A stretch of DNA of 64,000 nucleotides from Helicoverpa zea (lineage: Eukaryota; Arthropoda; Insecta; Lepidoptera; Noctuidae): assembly GCF_022581195.2 (NCBI RefSeq), contig NC_061452.1, positions 9,617,501 through 9,681,500 of the forward strand. Reading direction: 5' to 3'. Positions 50,182 to 60,600 of this stretch are shown here, one piece after another. The position numbers and the translations under genes are program-made. The notes beneath the pieces are model-generated. The model was not told the origin of the DNA and searched no databases. It worked only from the letters and a program-made list of their open reading frames with translations. Numbering within the stretch: position 1 is the stretch's first letter; the number at the start of each line of letters is the position of its first letter.

Positions 50182-50716
50182 GCAGGTGGCAAGTGAGAGT
50201 GCTTGGCCTCTGCAACAGTAAAGAGAGGCAGGTGGCAAGTGAGAGTCTTGGCCTCTGCAACAATAAAGAGAGGCAGGTGGCAAGTGAGAGTGCTTGGCCT
50301 CTGCAACAGTAAAGAGAGGCAGGTGGCAAGTGAGAGTGCTTGGCCTCTGCAACAGTAAAGAGAGGCAGGTGGCAAGTGAGAGTGCTTGGCCTCTGCAACA
50401 GTAAAGAGAGGCAGGTGGCAAGTGAGAGTGCTTGGCCTCTGCAACAGTAAAGAGAGGCAGGTGGCAAGTGAGAATGCTTGGCCTCTGCAACAGTAAAGAG
50501 AGGCAGGTGGCAAGTGAGAGTGCTTGGCCTCTGCAACAGTAAAGAGAGGCAGGTGGCAAGTGAGAGTGCTTGGCCTCTGCAACAGTAAAGAGAGGCAGGT
50601 GGCAAGTGAGAGTGCTTGGCCTCTGCAACAATAAAGAGAAGCAGGTGGCAAGTGAGAGTGCTTGGCCTCTGCAACAGTAAAGAGAAGCAGGTGGCAAGTG
50701 AGAGTGCTTGGCCTGT
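50182..50716 (+). repeat. 46-bp minisatellite, 12 copies
   Basis: Twelve near-identical units start GCAGGTGGCAAGTGAGAGTG (50182, 50228 and so on to 50687). One unit is a base shorter and a few have single substitutions. Because 46 is not a multiple of three and the unit lacks stops on the minus strand, long minus-strand frames of 169-198 codons run through it in all three phases. These are artefacts, not proteins. Confidence 0.95.
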
Positions 50717-51416
50717 GAAGCTATGAGAAGATATGGTAACAAATGTAGAATATAAAAAGATTAATATCAGATCTGTTTGAAAACTTGATTACCCAGTATA
50801 CATATATTTTCTTTGAATTGTATAAATTATTTTTCTAGTAAAATTGCACTAAAATTATTTTGTATAATTTATTAATACATTTTTTAGCTCAATTTGTATT
50901 GTATAACATTCTCAGGACTAGATAGAAAACTGTATGAAATATGTAATTAATTTTATTTTCTTTTAAAAAGAGTGTCCATGGAGTTTCTTTCCGGTTCCTC
51001 TCCATGAGACCAACTCTTTGGAACCGTGCACCTAACTTTGACGTTTCGAAAGAGCTTTTATAGGACTACTTGAAAAAAAATGAGTTTGAGTTTGAATAAA
51101 TTAGAGTAATTGTGTTAAATCCGACTTCTTGGAAAGTTGTTTAGTGGCCAATACGTGGCTAGTTCAACTTACATTGTATAACTTTCTCAGAGTAGTCAAA
51201 GTCAGCCATAAAATATTGTAAGCATTTCTTTTTTTTTATGTTATTATCGTATGTATCAATACATACCAAATGTTATACATATTATGTTTTAAAAAGAGTA
51301 ACCATGGAGTTTCTTGCCCGTTCTTCTCCATAGGAAGCTACTTTTGGAATGGGCAACTAGAATCAAACTTATTTATAGGTATAGTTTGAGGACAAACTAA
51401 GGTCAGGAAGGCCGAA

Positions 51417-51640
51417 TGTTAGATCCTTTTATTTTATACGGGCAACACTGCTGCCACCGTGATGACAACCCTAGGAAGATTTTGACAGATAGAGCGCTCG
51501 CTTTCTTCGTTGACTGATAAACTATGTTTTCTTACGATTGTTATAAAAACTTGTGTTTTAAAAGTGAATACAAGAAGTTATTGTGATACGAATTGACGTT
51601 TTATTTCTGATGGAAGCTAGGAGATCATACCCTAGCTCAT
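51417..51640 (+). repeat. right LTR
   Basis: 224 bp, no difference found by eye from 44538-44761, followed by ACTTA. Confidence 0.9.
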
Positions 51641-51645
51641 ACTTA

Positions 51646-52084
51646 TAAGAAACTACATAGTTTACATTGAAATAGTCTCAAAAAAACAGGATTTTGTTTT
51701 CCATTAAAGCCTGGGATCAGCTAATGGAGTGTGGTTATCTGTTTATCGACCTCTTATATTATAAGGGATATCCCAATGCTAATGACCTAAAAGCATTGCT
51801 GGGTTGTATCAAAATTATGTTGGAGCTATTTTATCGAAACGCTAATTTGTCCTTGATCATTTTCATGTTACCCATTTTGATCATCATAATAAAATCTGGC
51901 TGAATCTCATATTTGGCGTGTAGCAAGAGGAAATATAGAATTTCAATGAAATACAGAAATTATTTTATAATTATATACTAAAACTGCTTTGTAATTGTTT
52001 ACATGCAAATCCTTTGACAATAAAACTATACATAAAAAGTTAATATCAGCATCTATGTTTACAAAGCCGACAACTTCGAAGCAA
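51646..52084. other. short non-coding stretch between LTR element and ATP synthase gene
   Basis: A 69-codon plus-strand frame here has no ATG-led start and a hydrophobic AT-driven tail; I do not consider it a gene. The right part is the 3' flank of the coupling factor 6 gene. Confidence 0.4.
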
Positions 52085-52441
52085 TCACTTCTTCTTAGGC
52101 TTCTTTTTCTTCTTCTTACCTCTGGCTGAGGGTTTTTCAGGAATTACTTCATCAATAGGATCAAGCTTAGGCTCCCCAAACTTGAAATCAGGGAACGCCG
52201 TCATGTCGACCCCTGGCCCACCGCCGTAGTGCTTCTCAAGTTTCCCAAGTTCTGCCTTCAGTTCTTTCAAAATAGCTGGGCTAGGGTCCACAAATTTTCC
52301 ATCAGCACTCTTCTGCCTATATTCCCGTATCTTGTCTACGAATAGCTGCTGAACAGGATCAGAAGCTGAGCCTTTGTTTCTCGTGATAACTCTGGAGACC
52401 ACCGCTGTTCTTACTCCGCTGAGGAATTTAAAAGCAATCAT
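52085..52441 (-). CDS. ATPsynCF6: mitochondrial ATP synthase coupling factor 6
   Basis: Subunit F6 of the mitochondrial F1Fo ATP synthase, part of the peripheral stalk that links Fo to F1. The 118-residue product begins with a basic, uncharged-acid-free presequence (MIAFKFLSGVRTAVVSRVIT) of the kind that directs import. It then has the family core SDPVQQLFVDKIREYRQKSA, the ILKELKAELGKLEKHYGGG helix, and FPDFKFGEPKLDPIDEV. The ATG at 52441 is chosen because the upstream in-frame codons contain no ATG. Odd features are a Lys-rich C-terminus (GKKKKKKPKKK) not usual for the family, preceded by AGAG|GTAAGAAG, which could serve as a splice donor. A short out-of-frame upstream ATG overlaps the start. 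The coding part is a single exon; a 5' UTR intron or a retrocopy cannot be excluded, but the frame is intact. Confidence 0.9.
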   Translation of the reverse strand: MIAFKFLSGVRTAVVSRVITRNKGSASDPVQQLFVDKIREYRQKSADGKFVDPSPAILKELKAELGKLEKHYGGGPGVDMTAFPDFKFGEPKLDPIDEVIPEKPSARGKKKKKKPKKK

Positions 52442-52893
52442 CCTTTTGCAACATTTTTTATCCCACAAATAATAATGACAGTTGCGTTTCGGAATGTGAC
52501 ACTGAACATCACTTTCACGGATTTGTATTTAAAAATTCTCTTTGGTTAGTTACTCTATGAATTTGGTTGCAATCTACTTGCTATTTTTATGAATAAAAAA
52601 ATCTTACGCGGTATGTAGTTTCCATAATAAAAACCGTTTAAAAACATGACGGTACTCTCCACTGGAACAATATTCTAAAACGAAGATTCAATTTTAACTA
52701 GTCGCGACGATATTCAATATAGTAACGAAATTATTACACAAGCCACAAGGCGACTGCGACAATGCAGACCAAAACGTGATGACAATGTTGCTAATATTAT
52801 TTCACTAGGAGTCCATTCTAGATGTTCGTGGCTGCGTAAATTAGTCGCCGACGTCGGCTGCGTCAGCCCGTAGTCCTCACGCCATCTTATTAG

Positions 52894-53024
52894 CCAATCA
52901 GGACACCTGACACTAATCTAAGTAAATTATGCGTTTCTCGGCATAGTTGACAGTTGCTCTCCTTGATTTCCATACGGACTTCATTATCGCGTGTCTCTGA
53001 CGTCATGAGATTGTAATGACGTCA
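52894..53024 (-). promoter_or_regulatory. CCAAT box and two CRE palindromes upstream of ATPsynCF6
   Basis: Two perfect TGACGTCA sites (52998-53005 and 53017-53024) lie 19 bp apart start to start, about 560-580 bp upstream of the coupling factor 6 ATG, and CCAAT lies at 52894-52898. TGACGTCA is the consensus for CREB/ATF bZIP factors. Pairing and spacing suggest a promoter or proximal enhancer; the target gene is inferred from proximity. Confidence 0.5.
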
Positions 53025-53538
53025 GGATACGGGTCAATGGAAACATCTGTTGAGCTGAAAAAGAGGTAATTGTTAGTTGGCGTGCGGTTAGTGTAGCGCA
53101 AAAATGCCGATGTTATACGGTACGATTGTTTAATATAGTAAGAATCATTATTAGAATTAGATTGCTCTTTTGAAATTGGTCACATATACAACACTAATCA
53201 TAATCATACACAATCTTTTTATACTCGCAAGAGATTTTGATGCAAAACATGCGAACACAGTCCGTTGAAAACAGCAAAAAATGCAGCATAAATAAATAAA
53301 TAATAATAAGTTAATTACTCACGAACATAAAACAAAGAAAACCGAAAACAAATCTCAAAGGATGTCATATAAATCACACAAAGCCAAATTAATTTAATTA
53401 AGAATCACAAACTAGGCGTGGTGACCACACTTCGTATAAACAGTTAGTCAACGCGAAAGGCTTATGACTTACTGTGACTAGATACACGCTAATTAGGTAA
53501 ATTAACTGCGCAAATGCATATGTACTAACACTTTAAAG

Positions 53539-54300
53539 TAGAGTTGCCACGAATAGTGATTTGGCCGAATACCGAATACCGAATATTCGGCAGTACTGTC
53601 GGCCGAAGCGCCGAATATTCGGCGCAAAATAGGTACATGTTGTTGAGCATGTGCCGCGCCGTGCGTAGGTAAACAATAAAGAGACAAGTCGCAACCAGTC
53701 TTCGTTATTCCGATGCATAGGCGACGATATACACGACAGTTTCTGGAACTGCTTTGATGAAGTTGCTACTTGCTACAGATAATCAGCAAAATGGTAATGA
53801 TGAGGACGACGTGGAGAAGAATACTGTGGCAAATGAGTTGGATTTTTATTTGAAAACAACTCGCCTAGATCGGAAGGCTGATCCTTACAAGTGGTGGTCA
53901 GCAAACGAAAAACAGTACCCAAACCTGTCGAAATTCGCTAAAGTTATTCTTTCTTCTCCAGGGAGTAGCGTGTATAGTGAGAGGTTATTTTCAGAAGCTG
54001 GTATCATTTACGATGAAAAACGTAAACGTTTGTTACCAACAAATGCTGAAAAGCTTGTTTTTATTCATCACAATTTACCACAAATAAATTTTACTTCCTA
54101 AAGTACTTGCGTTTGCGTACTGTTTTGTTTTTTTTTTTGGTAATAAATATTATCATGAGTAATATGTCGTCTTTTTTTCATGTTTTGATATTCGGTATTC
54201 GGCCGAATAATACGTACTATTCAGCCGAATACCGAATATCAAAAAAAAGGGCCGAATAGGCCGAATACCGAATAGTTGCCGAATATTCGTGGCATCTCTA
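53539..54300 (+). mobile_element. hAT element remnant with perfect 8-bp target duplication
   Basis: The inverted ends TAGAG(T/A)TGCCACGAAT are flanked by CTTTAAAG on both sides (53531-53538 and 54301-54308), the 8-bp duplication expected of hAT transposons. Subterminal regions are crowded with direct and inverted GCCGAATA(C/T)CGAATA words, as in hAT transposase-binding regions. The 762-bp copy keeps only the C-terminal part of the transposase gene. Confidence 0.9.
53757..54101 (+). pseudogene. hAT transposase C-terminal dimerisation region
   Basis: The frame contains ELDFYLKTTRLDRKADPYKW, then WSANEKQYPNLSKFAKVILS and SPGSSVYSERLFSEAGIIYD followed by KRKRLLPTNAEKLVFIHHNL. This is the conserved hAT C-terminal domain (W-W, PxLxxxAxxxLxxPxSSxxSERxFS). 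Just upstream another frame reads DSFWNCFDEVAT, which belongs to the same protein, so there is a frameshift near 53760. The zinc-finger and catalytic N-terminal parts are missing. It is not functional on its own. The ATG at 53757 is only the first in the frame and is probably not a real start. Confidence 0.85.
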
Positions 54301-54308
54301 CTTTAAAG

Positions 54309-57300
54309 TGAACCGTGACCTACTCTGTGGCGGTGTTGACTTTTTTTAATAAATTTAAAGGGATGTTTGTAGAAAAATATGAGCTATTGAGCAACTCAAG
54401 TTTTATTTAAATACTAAGAATAGCAAAATTATGTATTTCTTTAACAAATGTTCAGTATGTTTCACGATGTGTAATGTCAATGATATTCAAAAAAATAAGG
54501 TATTAAAATCTGGTTATTTTCGAATTTATCATTTTAACAGGATTGTAGTGATAAAATATTGCTCGACCCAAATAAAGTAAGTAAGTTATCTTTGAAAGAA
54601 AAAAAACCTAATCTTGCGCCTTGATATAATTGTATAAATCTGTAACAGTCTGAAAATCCAACGTTATGAGCCCCACGACACACGTTTCGTAGAAATATCA
54701 AGTTCTCATTTTTGAAATATGATTTACTAACAGAAAGAGAAAAGTAATTCGGGATATATTTAATTATTCAGCAGAGCGGATTGTTTCCTGCGGCGAAGAT
54801 CCCAAAAATTGCTCCGTTTTGGACGATACGCACACGACTACGCAATCAAATATACACCGACGATACCACGCTTGCTTATTCTGTAGACAATATAAATATT
54901 GTAACATGTTCGTGCTGAGTTCTAAACGTTTAGTTACGACTATGTCTACGAAATACGAATATGGATGAGTAAACGTAAATTAATTTAATAAATTAACAAC
55001 AAAATCTTAAAAGATTTTCATTTTCAATTTATTCATGTAGAAAATATTAATTTAAATAGCACTCAATAAAATAATAATATGTCATCTTAATTAATGTTTA
55101 CGAGAGTCTCCTTTCATGTAAATATTAATCATTTTGTTTTAAATATTAATTTTCGTGAAATGATCTCAGCAATTATAAATTACTTCGTTGAATATTAAAA
55201 CTACACGCCTTTACAACAATGATGGCGAAATGGGTCAGCCGTATTACGGGCAACTGAAGCATACTGTAACTTCGGGCCCTGAACAGGGAAAGTCAATTCC
55301 AACTGGCAACTTTTTTCAGAGAGCTTAAGCCGAGCGGCATTGACTCGACCTTTTCTATTGATTTTTAGCTCCACCGTACCTCATTGTTTTTCTTGTGATT
55401 GTCTTCAAACGTTAAACAAAGAATTTTCAAATGCACACTTCCCTATTGTGTGTTTAGAGTGGTATTTTTTGTATTCTGTGTATGTCTTGCGCTGACTAGT
55501 TGGGCGCTCCTCCTAAAACAAAAGATGTAATAAAGTTTAGTGAACCGCAAATTGCGCGGAAGGCAACGAAGCGCGAGATTCCCTAACAAGAGCGACGCCA
55601 CACTCTCGGAACACAAGTTTGTTCCGTGACACCGGGAAAGTATTTCTCTTGCAGGCCTACATACATTTCCAAGTAATTATAACACGTTGCAGGAAAAACC
55701 ATTAACATGTGGTCGCATAATTATAAAGTTAAAATATGTATACTGTCATATAACCGCAGCAGAAATAAACGAGATTTAAAACGAGACCGAGAACGAGGAC
55801 AAAGATTTATTTCACATATTGGATAGATTTTTTGATGCATAAATTATAATTAGTAGTTAGTTAGGTACAACCTTTACTTCCCAAGCTGGCAGTGTAACGC
55901 GAAGAGTCCAATTTCTTGTTACAAAATCTATTTGATGCTTGCTCATACATGTGTATTACATTAAGGGTTTTCCTTAGATACTTTTGTGTATTGAAAGATG
56001 CTCTTTATGTTATTTTGGCAACAAGAAACTGCTCGTGTAAACAATTTACGACAACATGAATGTTTCAATGTTTAAGGTGTAATGAAACATTTGTGACGGG
56101 AGAATGTTCGTTATTGGTGTAAAATTTCCGCTCAATTTATTGTTTGTCATACTTTTGAAACAAAGGAACCATTGTTTTAATACAAAGATTGAAGAAACAT
56201 TATTTTTGATATACCATTTATACAATTTATTAATGTTTCTGTCAAAAAGGAGGAAAACGTTTTCCTATTGCCCATAAATGCAGGTTGGTGTAGTTGGCTT
56301 ATAGACTTGTGTTACGTGGGAACTATTTATGAAAGTAGCCAATATGTCAACATAACAAAAGAAGCAGACAATCTTCATTCAATATTAGTAGAATTCTACT
56401 AATATTGATACTTGCAATCACAATTGCAAGTATCAATATAATACTTAATAATACTTAATTTTATACCATAATTATCCAATACTTCTCACATTCATATTTT
56501 TTCGTACCACACTCATACGGCACCATAACCCTTAGTAGAGTCTCTGTGACTATAGAGCTCGGCGCTTTCATACGGGACCTATAAGCCCCGCGATCCGCAT
56601 GTCCCAGCAATATGGCTTGAATAATGAACGCCACACCACCCGCCATATTGACCCGTTTTCGTTTTTAATTTTCCATTACTTACATGAATAAATTACAAAA
56701 GGAACACCAGCCAGTATATTACTTTCCATTGATTTATTCATCACTGAATCATAAAGAGCGTTAATTCTTAAGCCTTATGTTGCGTTATTGTTCAATGGTT
56801 GTTTTGTGTGGTGGACACATTTTTGTTGTTAAATCAATTTGAAGTAAACTGTAGCAATGTGAAGAAATTCCATTAATGAATTTCACGAAGAGTCCTAAAA
56901 AATATTGGTTCTCAATAGTAAACGTGTTATTAAAACGTGACTATCGAAGCAATTAGAAGGTACTGTTTTAATCGAAGTGGACTCTTTTCTAATAACAACG
57001 GTTTTGATTAAAGCGTGGGTTAGCTAAACAACTTGAAACCTTATCACAGACTGATTGAGAATTTCGAATATTTCAACATGAAAATGTTATCGAGAAGCCA
57101 AAGCGATATTCTAATATGAAGTTATACAAGAAACACTGAAGTAGTTTTAAAGAGATTGCAAAATAAACATTGCTTTGCGTTAATACAATTTCATGGAAAA
57201 GTTAATTATAGCTCCAATAACGGCTTATAAAAATATGAGACCGAAAATCTATTTGCAGGATTGAAAAGTGAGAGAATGGAGGAATAATGAAGGAGGCCCA

Positions 57301-57666
57301 CCTCGGCCGGAAGCCATTCCTCCGTCGCACGTCGCTCCGGTGCGACGATATCCGGTGCAGCTCAATTTCCTGGACCGTGGAAATTCCACTGAGTTTTTAT
57401 TTGCCCTCCTGATTCCTGCGTTCGTGCCGTTTCATCTCCAAATGTTATTGCTAGCTTTATTCCGTTCATCCGCCGCTGTGATTTGGGATCTCCTTTTTTT
57501 CACGCTCATATTATTATATAGCTGGCTGGAAACAACTGTTTTTGACACACAACTACGTCAGTTTTCGATATTGACGGGCCTTAATATTATTGTTGCAAAA
57601 AAGTTTATTTCATTACGTTTATTTGATATCGTTTTGTGGACACGTTTTATATTTTGATAATACAAC
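54309..57666. other. intergenic stretch
   Basis: No gene recognised. A GC-richer patch at 57285-57380 and a hydrophobic 129-codon frame without an ATG (57268-57657) precede the SHIPPO gene and may be part of its 5' region. Overlapping palindromes lie at 56381-56439. Confidence 0.4.
56381..56439. repeat. two overlapping perfect palindromes
   Basis: Bases 56381-56406 form a gapless 26-bp palindrome centred on GAATTC. Overlapping it, ATATTGATACTTGCAAT (56402-56418) pairs perfectly with 56423-56439 across the 4-nt loop CACA. The two structures share TATT bases, so they are mutually exclusive. Confidence 0.8.
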
Positions 57667-60600
57667 ATGCCGTTTGGGTATGATTGCAGAACAAGAATTG
57701 TGAAACAGGTACCGTGTAAGCCAACAATACGCGTCGGTCCCATATCGCAAGAACAAGGCACACCTGGACCAGATCATTATGAAGTTCCAGAAATGTCTGG
57801 TATAACATATTCCTGTCTGATTTCTCATTATTCCCGAGGAGCCCACTCCGCCCCTGAGACGACCCGCTGACCGTCCTATGATATCGCCATTCTTTAATTT
57901 TTCCATCCAATTACGACCTCTTACTTTAATAAGGCTCATGGAGAGTTACACCATTTAACTATAACCAAAACCGAACAATTTTTAGTTGCCAGATCAACGA
58001 TTTGACCAATGGGCGGCAATGTCACGGCTGGCTATGGCTTTCTTGTCGTTATAGTTAAATGGTGCAACTCCCTTATATTAAAACAATAATTTCATATATC
58101 GAACAAAACACATTTTCATTTCAAAGACATTTTATGGACTAATGGTCCATATTATAACCGAAACAGAAAATAAATGACATTACAAATAATTCAAATATAA
58201 GTGATAGCATGAACATCCTCATAATACATATAACATCAGCTATTGAACTTCAACTTTTGGGTATATTAGATGGTTTAGTGTTTTTTCGTAAGTCACGGCC
58301 ATTAATGTTAATAATGCACTGTTACTGTTACAGCCTTTTATCGTCCCACTGCTGGGCACAGGCCTCCTCTCACACGGAGAAGGATTGAGAGCATTAATCA
58401 CTATGGAATTAATAATACATAATACTTAATCTATTCACTCCTATTACTTATGTTGTTATGTTCTTGAATTGATACTGTATGTAAAACTTTTGAATTGCCA
58501 GGTGGAAAAGGGTATTCAAAAATAAAACGCTCACCAGCTTACACCTTCGGTCGAGTTTTGAAACCCTTGCACACCAGTGCTATCTCGCCGAATGCTCCCA
58601 TGTTCAACGTCAGAGGCATAAGCGAAAAAGGTAATATTTCCTCTTTATTTCTCAAATGTCGTTTAGCCATTTAAAATATTAACGGCCCTAGCTTTATTAG
58701 CGTTTGTGCTGCAGCGGCCATTAATCCAATGTTCAATTTTAAGCGTGTTTACGACCGTATGCTCGGATATTTTCCAGAATGTTTATAGCGTATGTGAAGG
58801 CATGTTAAACAACGCGCTGTGCACATCCTAATTTAGGTCCATAGCACGGGGATCTGCTGATGTGATATTACCAAAACACACCAAATGGGTTGTTGTCGTA
58901 GAACATGAAATTCGTTTCAGCAATTTTGCAGAAATATGTTAAATTTTCGAATGTTCTAGGTGGTCACAGTATACCAGGAGGGACAATGTCTCCTCAACTC
59001 GAACCTCCTGGCGCAAAATTTAAAGTGCCCGGACCTGGTGCGCATACTCCTAATATGATGGCTCAAGTGAAACGTCCCCCTGCATACAGCATGCGACCTG
59101 CATCAAAGCCACCATACCAGCCGTTTGACACGTGGACTCCTCCTCCTAATATGTACTGCCCTCCGATACCGAAACCGTAAGCAGACATTACATTTTAATC
59201 AAGCCCTTTAAATAAGGTTTATGTGTAATAGTAGCGATAAGGTACAATGGCGTCCCTTATATTTTTAAAGAAACAAAAAAAATCAAGCCGTTATTCACAA
59301 GTGACGAATTACCACTAGCTGTACTGTCGAAGGTGATATTTTTGACCGGTTTCATACACCAACCCTACCGATGATTTTTCACGTTGCGAATGAAATACAG
59401 CAGATTTACTCGCCCACAACAGTGTCCGAATTTTAGTTAGATTTGAATGGGAATATCATACGCACGTTCGATTTAAGTTCACCGAAATAGACACGAGATA
59501 TTTTGCAAATCAAAAATAGGTACTCTTTTTTCTGGATTTGTGGCCATTGTTCAGTTTCAAATCAGAGGCAGAATACAAATCAATCTGCACTAGATTGATA
59601 AAGTCAACCAGTTTTTTAATCTTTATCAAGGAAATATATAATTCCGTAATCGATTAACGCAAAGCTTATGAGGTTTCATAAATATAGGCAGCACACATAC
59701 CTACAGCTGAAACTCCTCCTCCATTATTTAAAGAAACCTTATGTAAAGAAAAAAGAAAAAAGAAAAAAGAAAGAGCCCTATGTAAAGAACTAGAAAAAGC
59801 CATCGTAGACCATGCGAAAGCCACCAAAGACAGCGACAATTGGCCTAAACTGAACGAATATCGCACCAAAATTACGGAAAACCGATCTAATAAAGAGATT
59901 TCACACATTATACTGCAGCTTACACTTTCTAATGGATTTGTTGGAAAATTCAACTCTATTTACTGGTTAATCTGGGGATCTATGCGATGTATGCTTGGTA
60001 GTATTATGTTCTTGGTACTTGGCTATTGCTAACTTAATTATGGATCTGTTGTTGTTAACTAAGCAACTAAGCACACGGAACAACACGACCGTGATCAAAT
60101 CGGCTTGATAGTTCGTGTTCCCAACTGATCTGCAACTTGGTCTGTAGACACACAAACTATATTGTGACGTAAACATGAAATAGTTACTTGATCCGAATCT
60201 TATTGATAACTTTGCTTAATAATTTAGATTTTTGATGACGTGCCTTGATCTAAAAATAGTTTTTGCTTTCATGATTACAATATACGAGAGATGTTATAGA
60301 TTGATGAACTTATTATTAAGTCAAATATACTCTTAAAACTATTATATAACTGCAAAGGTTCTGTCAGTTTGTTAAAATATATTTTTTACAAAAATAATTA
60401 TTGACGTGTACAGTATTCATATGCTATTCACCAGGTTAGCCCTGTTAATCTATTACTAAGTGGCAATTTTTACATAAAACCCTTTAATTAAAATTGGGAT
60501 TACAGAAGTAATATTAAACACCTGTCTGTTATTAATTTTCCCTAAGCTAGCATTTTTTTTATCTATGACCTTAAGTCGTTTTAAATTAAAATTAAAAATG

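Larger units (their letters stand above)
44538..51640 (+). mobile_element. large non-coding LTR element (LARD-like)
   Basis: Two direct repeats of 224 bp (44538-44761 and 51417-51640), with no difference found by eye, begin TGTTAGATCC and end CTAGCTCAT. They are flanked by the perfect 5-bp duplication ACTTA (44533-44537 and 51641-51645). ATCAGAAGTGGGATG directly after the left repeat is in primer-site position, and a purine-rich AGGTCAGGAAGG precedes the right repeat; both are inference. The 6.65-kb interior has no gag, protease, reverse transcriptase or integrase frame. It is AT-rich and includes three tandem arrays (about 48.96-50.72 kb). Matching LTRs and a clean duplication mean a recent insertion that must have used enzymes from another element. 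Large retrotransposon derivatives of this form are known mainly from plants. Confidence 0.85.

Noticed and set aside
50182..50716. CRISPR-like appearance of regularly spaced repeats
   Set aside because: The units are contiguous with no variable spacers, and the genome is an insect's; it is a plain minisatellite. The same applies to the 122-bp array at 4187-4720.
50085..50742. Three overlapping minus-strand frames of 169-198 codons
   Set aside because: They run through the 46-bp minisatellite in all three phases because the unit has no stop on that strand and 46 is not a multiple of three. Same peptide in every phase, no ATG logic, so not genes.
51694..51903. 69-codon frame to the right of the LTR element
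   Set aside because: No ATG start, hydrophobic poly-Ile end typical of AT-rich noise, no recognised motif.
57268..57657. 129-codon hydrophobic frame before the SHIPPO gene
   Set aside because: It has no ATG start and its hydrophobic part is T-rich sequence. The real first SHIPPO exon starts ten bases after it in another frame.
59666..59953. 95-codon minus-strand frame in SHIPPO intron 3
   Set aside because: It is the reverse of an AAGAAAAA-rich segment (Phe/Ser-rich); the plus-strand reading is the more protein-like one.
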